The notes: generated from the letters alone by a model not told the origin. Counted from the stretch's first letter, positions 1-5,697 are shown. The stretch is 5,697 bases of DNA from Verrucomicrobiia bacterium (GCA_026417675.1 JAOACV010000200.1:1-5697); one strand, 5' to 3'. A program made the numbers and translations.

Positions 1-606
1 CCGGAGGCGCGTCCGCCCTTGCCGCCCCGGCCGCCCGAACCCGGACGGCTTGGTCCGGAAGGACACGTTGGCCCGCGGCCGCCGCGGCCGCCGCTCGACC
101 CGATCCAGGACTTTGAGGTGAGTGTGCGCCGCGAATTGGGTCCGATGATGGAAATGGTCAAGGACCTGGGCGGGCCACCGATTCAGGAACGGCTGCAACA
201 GGCCCGGCGGGCGTTTGAAGAACGTCGTTTCGAGGAAGGCCGCGACATGCTGCGCATGGTGGGCCGGCAACTCCGCGAGCTGCACGAACTGCGAGAGCGC
301 GATCCGAAACGGTTCAAGTTACAGCGCGAGATCGCCGAGCTCGACCACTACAGCGCCCTTTTGGGCCAGAAGGTCCGGCGCGCGCCCAATGAAGAGGCAG
401 GGAAGCAAGCCGCGGCTGAGTTGAGGGAAGTGTTGAACAAGCTCTTCGATCTGCGTCAGGAGGAGCGCGAGATGAACGTCCGACAGATCGAGGGCGAGTT
501 AAAGCAATTGCGCGAATCGCTGGAGCAGCGCAAGGCTAGGCGCGACGAGATCATCAAGCACCGCTTCGACCAGCTTACGGGCAAGGCGCAGATGTTGGAT
601 TGGTGA
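1..606 (+). CDS. Coiled-coil protein of unknown function, 3' end
   Basis: The reading frame is open from base 1 to a TGA at 604-606, giving 201 visible residues; the true start lies upstream of the window. A TTG at 19 is in frame but is probably internal, because the same proline/arginine-rich composition continues on both sides of it. The visible N-terminal 35 residues are rich in Pro, Arg and Gly and look disordered. The rest is highly charged and predicted helical, with leucine-spaced heptads in two blocks (roughly residues 50-120 and 135-185), so it is probably a coiled coil. It ends in a basic stretch, then HRFDQLTGKAQMLDW, with a terminal Trp. I see no enzyme motif or membrane segment in the visible part. 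Helical charged proteins with similar tails are, in my recollection, common hypothetical proteins in Planctomycetota and Verrucomicrobiota. Function is unknown. The hairpin just downstream suggests its transcript ends before the next gene. Confidence 0.8.
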   Translation, partial: PEARPPLPPRPPEPGRLGPEGHVGPRPPRPPLDPIQDFEVSVRRELGPMMEMVKDLGGPPIQERLQQARRAFEERRFEEGRDMLRMVGRQLRELHELRERDPKRFKLQREIAELDHYSALLGQKVRRAPNEEAGKQAAAELREVLNKLFDLRQEEREMNVRQIEGELKQLRESLEQRKARRDEIIKHRFDQLTGKAQMLDW

Positions 607-624
607 GGCGGCCGCGCGGCCCCC

Positions 625-691
625 AGTGGCGCAGGCACTTGGCGTGCAAACCGAGAGGGATTGCATGCCGGCAGCTTGCGCCACTTGTTTT
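625..691 (+). terminator. Long stem-loop with T-rich tail, probable intrinsic terminator
   Basis: Bases 625-652 pair in register with 658-685 (i + j = 1310 throughout, no bulges): 21 Watson-Crick pairs, 4 G-T wobbles and 3 mismatches (637/673, 638/672, 650/660), around a loop of about five bases (GAGAG). The outer nine pairs, AGTGGCGCA with TGCGCCACT, are perfect. The 3' arm runs directly into TTGTTTT (685-691), a U-rich tail on the plus-strand RNA only. It lies 18 bp after the stop of the coiled-coil gene and 39 bp before the chosen Ppx/GppA start, so it most likely terminates the former. The stem is longer than a typical terminator, so a dispersed palindromic repeat or a structured leader is also possible. 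Confidence 0.6.
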
Positions 692-730
692 CTGGTGTCA
701 GGTCCCGTTGGCGGTTACAACAACCGCGTC

Positions 731-1660
731 ATGGAACCGGTTCGGCTTGCCGCGATAGACGTTGGCACCAACACGATCAAGCTGCTCGTCGCCGCCTTCG
801 ACGGACGGCAGCTCACCGCGCTGCACGAGGACAGCCGGACCACGCGGCTGGGCGAGCGGGTCGCGGAAACCCAACGGCTCGCGCCGGAGGCCATCGAGCG
901 CACGGTGGCCGGGGTCGGCGCGTTGGCGGGCCGGGCGCGCGACATGGGAGCGGCACACGTTCTGGCGGTCGCCACCAGCGGCGCGCGCGAGAGCGCCAAC
1001 GCCGGCGAATTCGTGGCGCGCGTGCGGGAGACCCTGGGGATTGAAGTCGAGATCATTACCGGCGAGCGCGAGGCGGAGTTGATCTTCGCCGGCGTCAGCA
1101 CCGACCCGCGATGGAGCGGCCGGCGACTGCTGATCATGGACGTCGGCGGCGGCAGCGCGGAGCTGATCACAGGACAGCAGGGGCGCATTGAGCATCGCGT
1201 TTCGTTTCCCGGCGGCGCGGTGCGGCTGACCGAGCGGTTTTTGCGCGGCGATCCGGTGGGCGACGAAGAGTTGACCGCGTTGATGAACCACCAGCGCGAG
1301 CTGATCCAGTCCGTTCTCACCCCGTTCGCTCCCGGCGGACGGCTGATGATCGGCACCGGCGGCACGATCACGACCGCGGCGGCGGTGGATCAGGCGTTGA
1401 CGTCATTCTCCATCGAGAAGGTTGATCATTACGCCTTGTCGGCGCAGCGGCTGTGGCAAATGCTGGAGCGACTCCGTCGGATGCCGCTGGCTGAGCGCCA
1501 ACGCGTGCCCGGCCTGCCGCCGAAGCGCGCGGACATCATCGTCGCGGGCCTGGCGATGTTCGTCACCGCGATGCGATTGGCCGGCATTCCGGAAATCACC
1601 GTCAGCACGCGCGGCTTGCGATTTGGCCTGCTGGCGGAAATGTGCGGATTGCTGAAGTGA
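731..1660 (+). CDS. Ppx/GppA family exopolyphosphatase/guanosine pentaphosphatase
   Basis: This 309-residue cytoplasmic protein belongs to the ASKHA-fold phosphatases that remove terminal phosphate from polyphosphate or from pppGpp. Visible motifs are the phosphate-1 loop AIDVGTNTIK (Asp10), an ITGEREAELIFAGV segment whose Glu114 aligns with the catalytic Glu region, the phosphate-2 loop MDVGGGSAE (136-144), and the second glycine loop GTGGT (208-212). The C-terminal LPPKRADIIVAGLAMF and STRGLRFGLL segments are also family hallmarks. The length fits the short two-domain form, without the HD-like C-terminal domain of long E. coli-type enzymes. The ATG at 731 is chosen because family proteins begin a few residues before the first loop. 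Earlier in-frame starts (GTG 626, ATG 665) fall inside the hairpin at 625-691 and would add unrelated sequence. No clear Shine-Dalgarno site precedes 731. Polyphosphatase and pppGpp phosphatase activity cannot be told apart from sequence, so no symbol is given. Confidence 0.93.
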   Translation: MEPVRLAAIDVGTNTIKLLVAAFDGRQLTALHEDSRTTRLGERVAETQRLAPEAIERTVAGVGALAGRARDMGAAHVLAVATSGARESANAGEFVARVRETLGIEVEIITGEREAELIFAGVSTDPRWSGRRLLIMDVGGGSAELITGQQGRIEHRVSFPGGAVRLTERFLRGDPVGDEELTALMNHQRELIQSVLTPFAPGGRLMIGTGGTITTAAAVDQALTSFSIEKVDHYALSAQRLWQMLERLRRMPLAERQRVPGLPPKRADIIVAGLAMFVTAMRLAGIPEITVSTRGLRFGLLAEMCGLLK

Positions 1661-1817
1661 GCCGCGTTCGGTAGGGTAGCCGCGATTTGGAACCGTGAGG
1701 CCAACCCAACAGTTCACAGTTCGCCAAGAGCGAAAGAGGTCGAGCGCGTTCTCTGAACGCGCTGGCCATCGCGCCGCGTTGGAAGAATTGTGTCCGGGAG
1801 ACGCGATCCACCCCGCC
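1661..1817. other. Intergenic region without a recognisable gene
   Basis: No convincing coding sequence, RNA gene or promoter is visible here. A frame open from GTG 1695 runs into the metallophosphatase, but its translation is arginine- and serine-rich without family resemblance and spans a perfect palindrome, so I treat it as non-coding. The composition and the palindrome would fit a dispersed intergenic repeat, which only a genome-wide comparison could show. Confidence 0.5.
1743..1763. repeat. Perfect 9-bp inverted repeat, 3-nt loop
   Basis: AGCGCGTTC (1743-1751) and GAACGCGCT (1755-1763) are exact reverse complements separated by TCT. It lies 83 bp after the Ppx/GppA stop. No T-run follows on either strand, so it is not a classical intrinsic terminator. 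It could be a REP-like palindrome, an mRNA 3'-end stabiliser or an operator. Confidence 0.6.
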
Positions 1818-3554
1818 ATGGAATCGTCACTGGCAGCTAGGCGCTCATGGCCACGCGGGAGTCCATCGAACATCTTCCCCGCGTCCGGCAGCCGAACGGG
1901 AAGCGAAGACTCGACGACATTGCGCCCCGCCGTCTCGGTTCGCGGCTTCAGCGCGCTGCATCGCTGCGGCGCATCCGTTCGGCGGCTTGTTTTCCGGGTG
2001 TGCGTTTCGTCCTCGCTGCTTGTCTCGCTGACAAATCTTGCCGCACGCGAAGTCTCCATCACCGTCCTGCACACGACGGACTTGCACGGCCATATTCGCC
2101 CCACGGACATTACTTATCCGAAAGAGGAGGCTGGCGCGGATATGGGCGGGTTGGCGCGTTGCGCGACGGCCATCAAGAAGATCCGGGCCGAGACGCCGAA
2201 TTGCTTGCTGTTAGACAACGGCGACACGATTCAAGGCACCGCCGCCAGTCTTATGAGCGGCGGGCTGATGATGATCCGCGCGATGAATCATATGCGCTAC
2301 GACGCCTGGACGCTGGGCAATCATGAGTTCGACTGGGGTCTGGAAAAACTCAAGTGCTGCGTCGCCGCGGCGCAGATGCCGATCCTTGCCTGCAACATGC
2401 ACGCCCCGGAGCCGGAGATTGTCGGTAGGCTCAGGCCGTTTCTCATCAAGGAAATGGGCGGCGTGCGCGTGGCGATCATCGGCCTGACCACGCCGGGCGT
2501 GCCGAACTGGAGCCGCCCGCGATTGATCGGCGGGCTGAAGTTCGAGTCGTCCGTGGACGCGCTCAGGCGCGTGCTGCGGGAAGTGAAACGCCAGAAAGCG
2601 GACATCGTTTTGCTGGCGGCGCATCAAGGCTATCGCAACTACCCGGACGACCACGCCAACCAACTGCGCGCCGTCACGTCGCGGTTCCCGGAAATAGACG
2701 CCATCATCGGCGGCCACACCCATCGGCCTGCGCCGGAGACGTTCGTCCTCAACATCCTCTACAGCCAGGCAAACCACTCGGGCACGGCGCTGGGCCGCAT
2801 GGACTTCGTCTATGACACCGACCGGCGAAAACTGGCCAGCCGGAAGGCGCAACTGCTCCCGATGGACTCCCGCGTGGTCCAGGATCCGGACGTTCTCGCG
2901 CTCTGCAAACCAGACCTCGACGCCGCCGACAAGGAACTGGCGCGCGTCATCGGCACGGCCGCCGCCGATATTTCCGCCGAGGGCGCGCCGTCACGCGAGA
3001 CATCGGCGCACAACCTGTTGTGCGAGGCCATCCTTGACGCCTGCCGCCGCGCGGATCACCCTGCGGACATCGTGATTCAAGGCGTGCCGAACGAGCGCGC
3101 CGAGATCAAGAAAGGGCCGATCAAAGTCGCTGATTGTTGGGAAATTCAGCCGTATGAGAACTTCATCGGCGTGTTCGAGGCGACGCCGGACCAACTGCGC
3201 GAAATCCTCAACGAGAACGCCTACCACTATGGTTCCGGCCATTTCGCGGGCGTTTATGGCATGAAAGTCGTGTTGAAAGTCAGCGCGCCGCGCCGCGAGC
3301 GCGTTGTCTCCATCGCCGACCGCGACGGCAAGCCCTTCGCGCCAGGCCGCCGCCTGCGCGTGGCCGTCAACAGCTTCGATCTCGCCAGCGCCGGCACGCG
3401 CAAACCGCGCCTGCGCGCCATCGCCGACGCTCCGGAGGCGAAACTGGCCGAACTCGACGTGCAGGTGCGCGAGGCGTTGATCGAGTTCATTGGGGCAAAG
3501 AAGACGATCGCGCCGCGGACCCACGGTTGGTGGCGCGTGGGTGGCGAGCGCTAA
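1818..3554 (+). CDS. Secreted bifunctional metallophosphatase/5'-nucleotidase-like protein
   Basis: This is a calcineurin-like metallophosphatase of the UshA/CpdB type, expected to release phosphate from nucleotides in the periplasm. Metal-ligand motifs appear in family order: TTDLHGH (Asp codon 2079), DNGDTIQG (Asp 2223), LGNHEFDWG (Asn-His 2319-2324), AAHQGY (His 2622) and GGHTHRP (2709-2729). A C-terminal 5'-nucleotidase domain follows (about 2990-3500), including IQPYENFIGVFEATPDQL. A hydrophobic stretch, VCVSSSLLVSLTNLAA, just before the catalytic domain is a likely signal peptide. The start is uncertain: ATG 1818 is the only nearby ATG and gives 578 residues with an unusually long stretch before the signal. 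TTG 1920 would give a more normal 26-residue lead, and GTG 1695 is also in frame. None has a clear ribosome binding site. The usual N-x-G-G-I-R substrate motif is not recognisable, so the substrate may not be a simple 5'-nucleotide. Confidence 0.9.
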   Translation: MESSLAARRSWPRGSPSNIFPASGSRTGSEDSTTLRPAVSVRGFSALHRCGASVRRLVFRVCVSSSLLVSLTNLAAREVSITVLHTTDLHGHIRPTDITYPKEEAGADMGGLARCATAIKKIRAETPNCLLLDNGDTIQGTAASLMSGGLMMIRAMNHMRYDAWTLGNHEFDWGLEKLKCCVAAAQMPILACNMHAPEPEIVGRLRPFLIKEMGGVRVAIIGLTTPGVPNWSRPRLIGGLKFESSVDALRRVLREVKRQKADIVLLAAHQGYRNYPDDHANQLRAVTSRFPEIDAIIGGHTHRPAPETFVLNILYSQANHSGTALGRMDFVYDTDRRKLASRKAQLLPMDSRVVQDPDVLALCKPDLDAADKELARVIGTAAADISAEGAPSRETSAHNLLCEAILDACRRADHPADIVIQGVPNERAEIKKGPIKVADCWEIQPYENFIGVFEATPDQLREILNENAYHYGSGHFAGVYGMKVVLKVSAPRRERVVSIADRDGKPFAPGRRLRVAVNSFDLASAGTRKPRLRAIADAPEAKLAELDVQVREALIEFIGAKKTIAPRTHGWWRVGGER

Positions 3555-3599
3555 CGATCCGCGACGGCAATCGCGCAACAGCAATCCCGTGCGGAATCG
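3555..3599. terminator. Possible bidirectional terminator between convergent genes
   Basis: The 63-bp gap between two convergent stop codons holds an imperfect stem. CGATCCGC (3555-3562) pairs with GCGGAATCG (3591-3599) with one bulged A, and ACGG (3564-3567) pairs with CCGT (3587-3590) beyond a bulged G, around a loop of about 19 bases. There is no strong T-run on either side, so the call rests on position and pairing only. Confidence 0.3.
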
Positions 3600-3617
3600 C
3601 GAGTCGCTTTGTCCAGC

Positions 3618-4313
3618 CTACTTCAATTCCTTGACCCGCAGGTTCCGGAAATAGACTTTTGCGCCGTAGTTGCCGTGGGCGTGGAGGCCGATGAAGCCCT
3701 TGGTGTAGTAGAGGCCGGGATGTTCACGGCCGTCTATCGGCTTCACCTTGTCGAGGTCGGCGTCCACGATCACCACGCCGTTGAGGGTGACCTTCACGTG
3801 GCGGCCATCGCAGACGATTTCCTCCCGGTTCCACTGTCCGGCGGGTTTGAGATGACCGGGTTTGGAGGGGACGACGCCGTAAATGGAGCCGTGGTGCTGG
3901 TAGTCTTTGAGCTTTGGCCATTCCTTGGGATCCTTGCCCTCGCGCGGGATGCCGCGGGCGTAGAAGGGGTCGTCGAGGACCTGGATTTCCATGCCCTCGA
4001 TGTGCGGCTGCTTGCTGACCTTGGTGCGGATGCCGACGCCGTTGTTGCCGCCGGGATCCATCTTGATTTCCAGCCGCAGGATGAAGTTGGCGAATTCCTT
4101 GGTGGTGAAGATGTGGACCTTGCCGGTCTCCTTGCAGATGAGCTGGCCGTCCTCGACATAGTAGCTGCTGGTGTCGCCGCCGATGCCCTGCCAGCCGTCG
4201 AGGTTCTTGCCGTTGAAAATGGGCACGAAGCCCTCTTCATCGGCGGCAAGTGTCAGGTGGGCGGCGAGGCACAGCGCGGCGGTGGCGACGGCAGTCTTCT
4301 TATGTGTAATCAT
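3618..4313 (-). CDS. Secreted DUF1080 (3-keto-disaccharide hydrolase-like) protein
   Basis: This 231-residue exported protein has the concanavalin-like beta-sandwich of DUF1080, now named 3-keto-disaccharide hydrolase after characterised members. It is expected to bind or cleave oxidised glycosides outside the cytoplasm. The N-terminus MITHKKTAVATAALCLAAHL is a signal peptide, cut probably near LTLAA/DEEG. Hallmarks in order are FVPIFNGKNLDGW, an NNGVGIRTK segment, GMEIQVLDDP, HHGSIYGVV, WNREEIVCDGRHVKVTLNG and the closing GFIGLHAHG...VYFRNLRVKEL. The length is normal for a single-domain member and both ends are intact. ATG 4313 is fixed by AAAGGAG (4330-4324) ten bases upstream and by the signal peptide. 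The frame stays open a further 238 codons upstream, but that is an out-of-frame reading of the preceding gene. It is the third gene of the minus-strand cluster, 77 bp after the propeller gene. Enzyme activity is inferred from the family, not from identified catalytic residues. Confidence 0.93.
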   Translation of the reverse strand: MITHKKTAVATAALCLAAHLTLAADEEGFVPIFNGKNLDGWQGIGGDTSSYYVEDGQLICKETGKVHIFTTKEFANFILRLEIKMDPGGNNGVGIRTKVSKQPHIEGMEIQVLDDPFYARGIPREGKDPKEWPKLKDYQHHGSIYGVVPSKPGHLKPAGQWNREEIVCDGRHVKVTLNGVVIVDADLDKVKPIDGREHPGLYYTKGFIGLHAHGNYGAKVYFRNLRVKELK

Positions 4314-4323
4314 GGCAAATGTT

Positions 4324-4330
4324 CTCCTTT
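4324..4330 (-). promoter_or_regulatory. Ribosome binding site of the DUF1080 gene
   Basis: On the minus strand AAAGGAG lies ten bases before ATG 4313. It is the strongest Shine-Dalgarno match in the window. It decides the start in favour of the signal-peptide form and against the long open frame reaching upstream to 5027. Confidence 0.8.
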
Positions 4331-4390
4331 GTGTTGCACAGAGTTCTACTCCGATTCGCCCGACAAGCAAGTCTGAGAATCTGGCCCCGC

Positions 4391-5466
4391 TTATTCCTCC
4401 AACACCAGCTCCGCCAGGTAAATCGCCGTGATGACCTTGCCCGCCCCGTCCTTCTCGTGACTGGAGTAGTAGGAGACCAGCGCGCGGCCGGGGCCAAGTT
4501 CGACGAAGCCGGGGTAGGAATTGTCGCCGCCACTGGGCAACTCGGCGAACTCGTGCAACTGGCCATCCACCAGCCAGCAGAGCGACGTCCTGGGGCCGCC
4601 CTTCGTGGTCTTGCGTCCGCCGACGAGGTAGCGGTCGCCCCATTTGACCAGCAGCGGCCCGCCGATATAGCGGTCGAGGTCTTTGCGCTCCCAATGCGTG
4701 TAGGGCGGCTTCGATCGCAGTAGTTGCGCGTTGCCGGGACGCCGCCCCACACCCAGCACGCTGCCATCCGGCTCGAACAGGAAGGCCGTCTCGTCGCCGG
4801 CGATTTCCTGAAACACGGCACGCTTGCGCCAAATGAGGCCGTCGTCGCTCTCCAGCATCAACGATTCCACCTTCCTGCCTTCGCCCCGTGCAGTGATTTT
4901 GAAGCCAATGTTCCGCCGACCGCACAGATACGCTTTGTCGCCGAAGGCCGCTGCCCGCCAGATGTAATGGCCAAACGTGCCCTCGAGCATGATCGGACCG
5001 TGCCACTTCGCGCCGTCGTCGCTCCATGCGGCGTAACCGAGGTGTTTGTTGAGGTCGTAGTCCTCGCGCGCGAGTGCCGTCGGCCCGCTATACCAGCAGC
5101 CGGTATAGACGAAGAGCTTGTCCTTGAACACGAGGAAGTGCGGGTCGCGCGTGTCCCGCAGCGCGACGCTGAAGCGGTGCGCCGGCCGCCATTCCTTCGT
5201 GTCGTCGCTGGCGAGGATGATGATCGAGGCGGTCGGATGAACCGCATGGCCGTCCGGGCAACTGCGAAACGTCAGGTAGAACCTGCCCTTGAACCGCGCC
5301 AGGTCGGTGAACGCGTTGTGCTCGCCGTTGTGAAAACCCGCCGCAGATTCGTCACCGTCACCTTCGGCAGCGTTCCGGCGCTCGCGCCGTTGGCGGAAGG
5401 ACTGCCAAGAGCCGCTAGAATGATGGCGGCGCTGCAGATAAGAGTGTTGCGAAGCATGATGTTCAT
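4391..5466 (-). CDS. Secreted sialidase/glycosidase-like beta-propeller protein, apparent frameshift
   Basis: The N-terminal frame starts at ATG 5466 with a clear signal peptide (MNIMLRNTLICSAAIILAAL, cut probably after NGASA) but ends at a TGA at 5272-5274 in unrelated sequence. The main domain lies in the neighbouring frame from about 5332 to the TAA at 4391. One added base in the TTTT run (minus strand, 5336-5333) joins them as LRRVF-HNGEHNAFTDL, giving a 358-residue protein. The domain has repeated Asp-box-like blades (ASDDTKEW, SDDGAKWHG, SDDGLIWRK, THWER), a DTRDPHF motif and a final YYSSHE...IYLAELVL strand. This resembles sialidase/GH43/GH130-like five-bladed propellers, probably acting on extracellular glycans. 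I cannot assign the substrate or catalytic residues. The rest of the frame is clean, so a sequencing error or very recent mutation is likelier than an old pseudogene. It is the middle gene of the cluster. Confidence 0.82.
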
Positions 5467-5470
5467 ATCG

Positions 5471-5476
5471 TCCTTT
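5471..5476 (-). promoter_or_regulatory. Ribosome binding site of the propeller gene
   Basis: On the minus strand AAAGGA lies four bases before ATG 5466, inside the 17-bp gap after the upstream stop codon. It supports a start at 5466, or less well the second Met codon at 5457, over the long open frame that extends up to 5683. Confidence 0.65.
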
Positions 5477-5483
5477 CGTTAAA

Positions 5484-5697
5484 CTAGGGCTGTCGGCCTT
5501 GGCCGCCGACGCCAAACCGCATCGGCGGCGCGCCGCGCTGATGGGCGCCGATGTCAGGCGCGCGGCCGGTATAGCCGTCGCTGAAGTTGGGAATCGGCTG
5601 GCCCGCGCCCGCGCCGGGACTGTCCGGCGCGAGATGAAACCGGCCGGTCTTGGTCGTGGGATCAAAACCGGCGCCGGCGACATAGACCGGCTCGCCG
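5484..5697 (-). CDS. Beta-helix/pectate-lyase-like protein, C-terminal end
   Basis: The minus-strand frame whose first complete codon begins at 5696 is open for 70 residues to a TAG at 5486-5484; the rest of the gene lies beyond the window. Visible segments are FDPTTKTGRFHLAPDSPGAG, then GQPIPNFSDGYTGRAPDIGA, and a glycine-rich tail ending RFGVGGQGRQP. The pattern (x-L-x-P-x-SP-A/G-x-x-A/G-G, followed by a short stretch and APDIGA) is the familiar last coil of secreted right-handed beta-helix proteins, such as polysaccharide-lyase-like and choice-of-anchor-Q proteins. In those the usual text is SPAIDAG...PDIGAFE. The good coding pattern and the 17-bp spacing to the next gene support a real gene and an operon. 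The specific enzyme cannot be determined from this fragment. Confidence 0.75.
   Translation of the reverse strand, partial: GEPVYVAGAGFDPTTKTGRFHLAPDSPGAGAGQPIPNFSDGYTGRAPDIGAHQRGAPPMRFGVGGQGRQP

Noticed and set aside
610..621. GGCCGCGCGGCC palindrome just after the coiled-coil gene stop
   Set aside because: It is only twelve bases of GC-only sequence, which is expected by chance at this composition. The neighbouring 625-691 hairpin is a far better terminator candidate.
626..730. Extended start of the Ppx/GppA gene at GTG 626 or ATG 665, the latter with GAGAGG upstream
   Set aside because: Both starts lie within the 625-685 hairpin, the GAGAGG is in its loop, and the added residues do not match the family, which begins just before the first phosphate loop.
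698..1371. Long minus-strand open frames opposite the Ppx/GppA gene
   Set aside because: The plus strand encodes all the family motifs; these antisense frames are Arg/Ala-rich shadows.
1403..2110. A 235-codon minus-strand open frame spanning the Ppx/GppA end, the intergenic region and the metallophosphatase start
   Set aside because: It overlaps two supported genes, has no recognisable domain and no ribosome binding site that I can see. Its openness is explained by high GC.
3609..4376. A 255-codon plus-strand open frame opposite the DUF1080 gene
   Set aside because: It is an antisense shadow of a well-supported gene. Its Val/Ala/Asp-rich translation has no family resemblance, and stop codons are rare antisense at this GC content.
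4314..5027. A 238-codon N-terminal extension open in frame with the DUF1080 gene
   Set aside because: It reads the propeller gene in a wrong frame. The DUF1080 gene has its own signal peptide and strong ribosome binding site at 4313, so this is not a fusion protein.
5330..5337. Programmed -1 ribosomal frameshifting as the explanation for the split propeller gene
   Set aside because: GTT TTC could slip by one base, but there is no canonical X-XXY-YYZ heptamer. The zero-frame product would be a short exported peptide of no evident use; an indel in the T run is simpler.
4724..5482. A 252-codon plus-strand open frame opposite the propeller gene
   Set aside because: It is an antisense shadow. 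The minus strand here carries recognisable Asp-box-like repeats and a signal peptide, and this translation shows none.

Overview
The window is high-GC bacterial chromosome (roughly 60% or more by eye) with no rRNA, tRNA, CRISPR array or recognisable insertion sequence. Secreted DUF1080 (3-keto-disaccharide hydrolase-like) proteins beside a sialidase-like propeller protein and a beta-helix protein, plus plus-strand genes that lack clear Shine-Dalgarno sites, suggest Verrucomicrobiota or Planctomycetota. I favour Verrucomicrobiota. This is inference from gene content, since no phylogenetic marker is present.

Layout. Positions 1-606 (+) hold the 3' end of a charged, proline-rich then coiled-coil protein of unknown function. 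It is followed by a long hairpin with a T-rich tail (625-691), a likely intrinsic terminator. Positions 731-1660 (+) encode a compact Ppx/GppA-family phosphatase. Positions 1661-1817 show no gene but contain a perfect 9-bp palindrome. Then comes a secreted metallophosphatase/5'-nucleotidase-like enzyme (about 1818-3554, +) with a poorly defined start. A 63-bp gap separates it from a convergent minus-strand cluster.

The minus-strand cluster, in transcription order, is: the 3' end of a beta-helix-like protein (5697-5484, a gene with no start inside the window); a secreted beta-propeller, sialidase/glycosidase-like protein (5466-4391) broken by an apparent one-base deletion in a run of four T; and a secreted DUF1080 protein (4313-3618). 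Gaps are 17 and 77 bp, and both downstream genes have good ribosome binding sites and signal peptides, so this looks like an operon of exported carbohydrate-acting proteins.

The two halves look functionally separate. The plus strand carries phosphate/nucleotide metabolism (Ppx/GppA and a nucleotidase-like enzyme) and the minus strand carries extracytoplasmic glycan processing. I found no defence system or mobile element. The points most worth a second look are the frameshift, the long terminator-like hairpin, the altered substrate-binding motif of the metallophosphatase, and the beta-helix/propeller/DUF1080 cluster.
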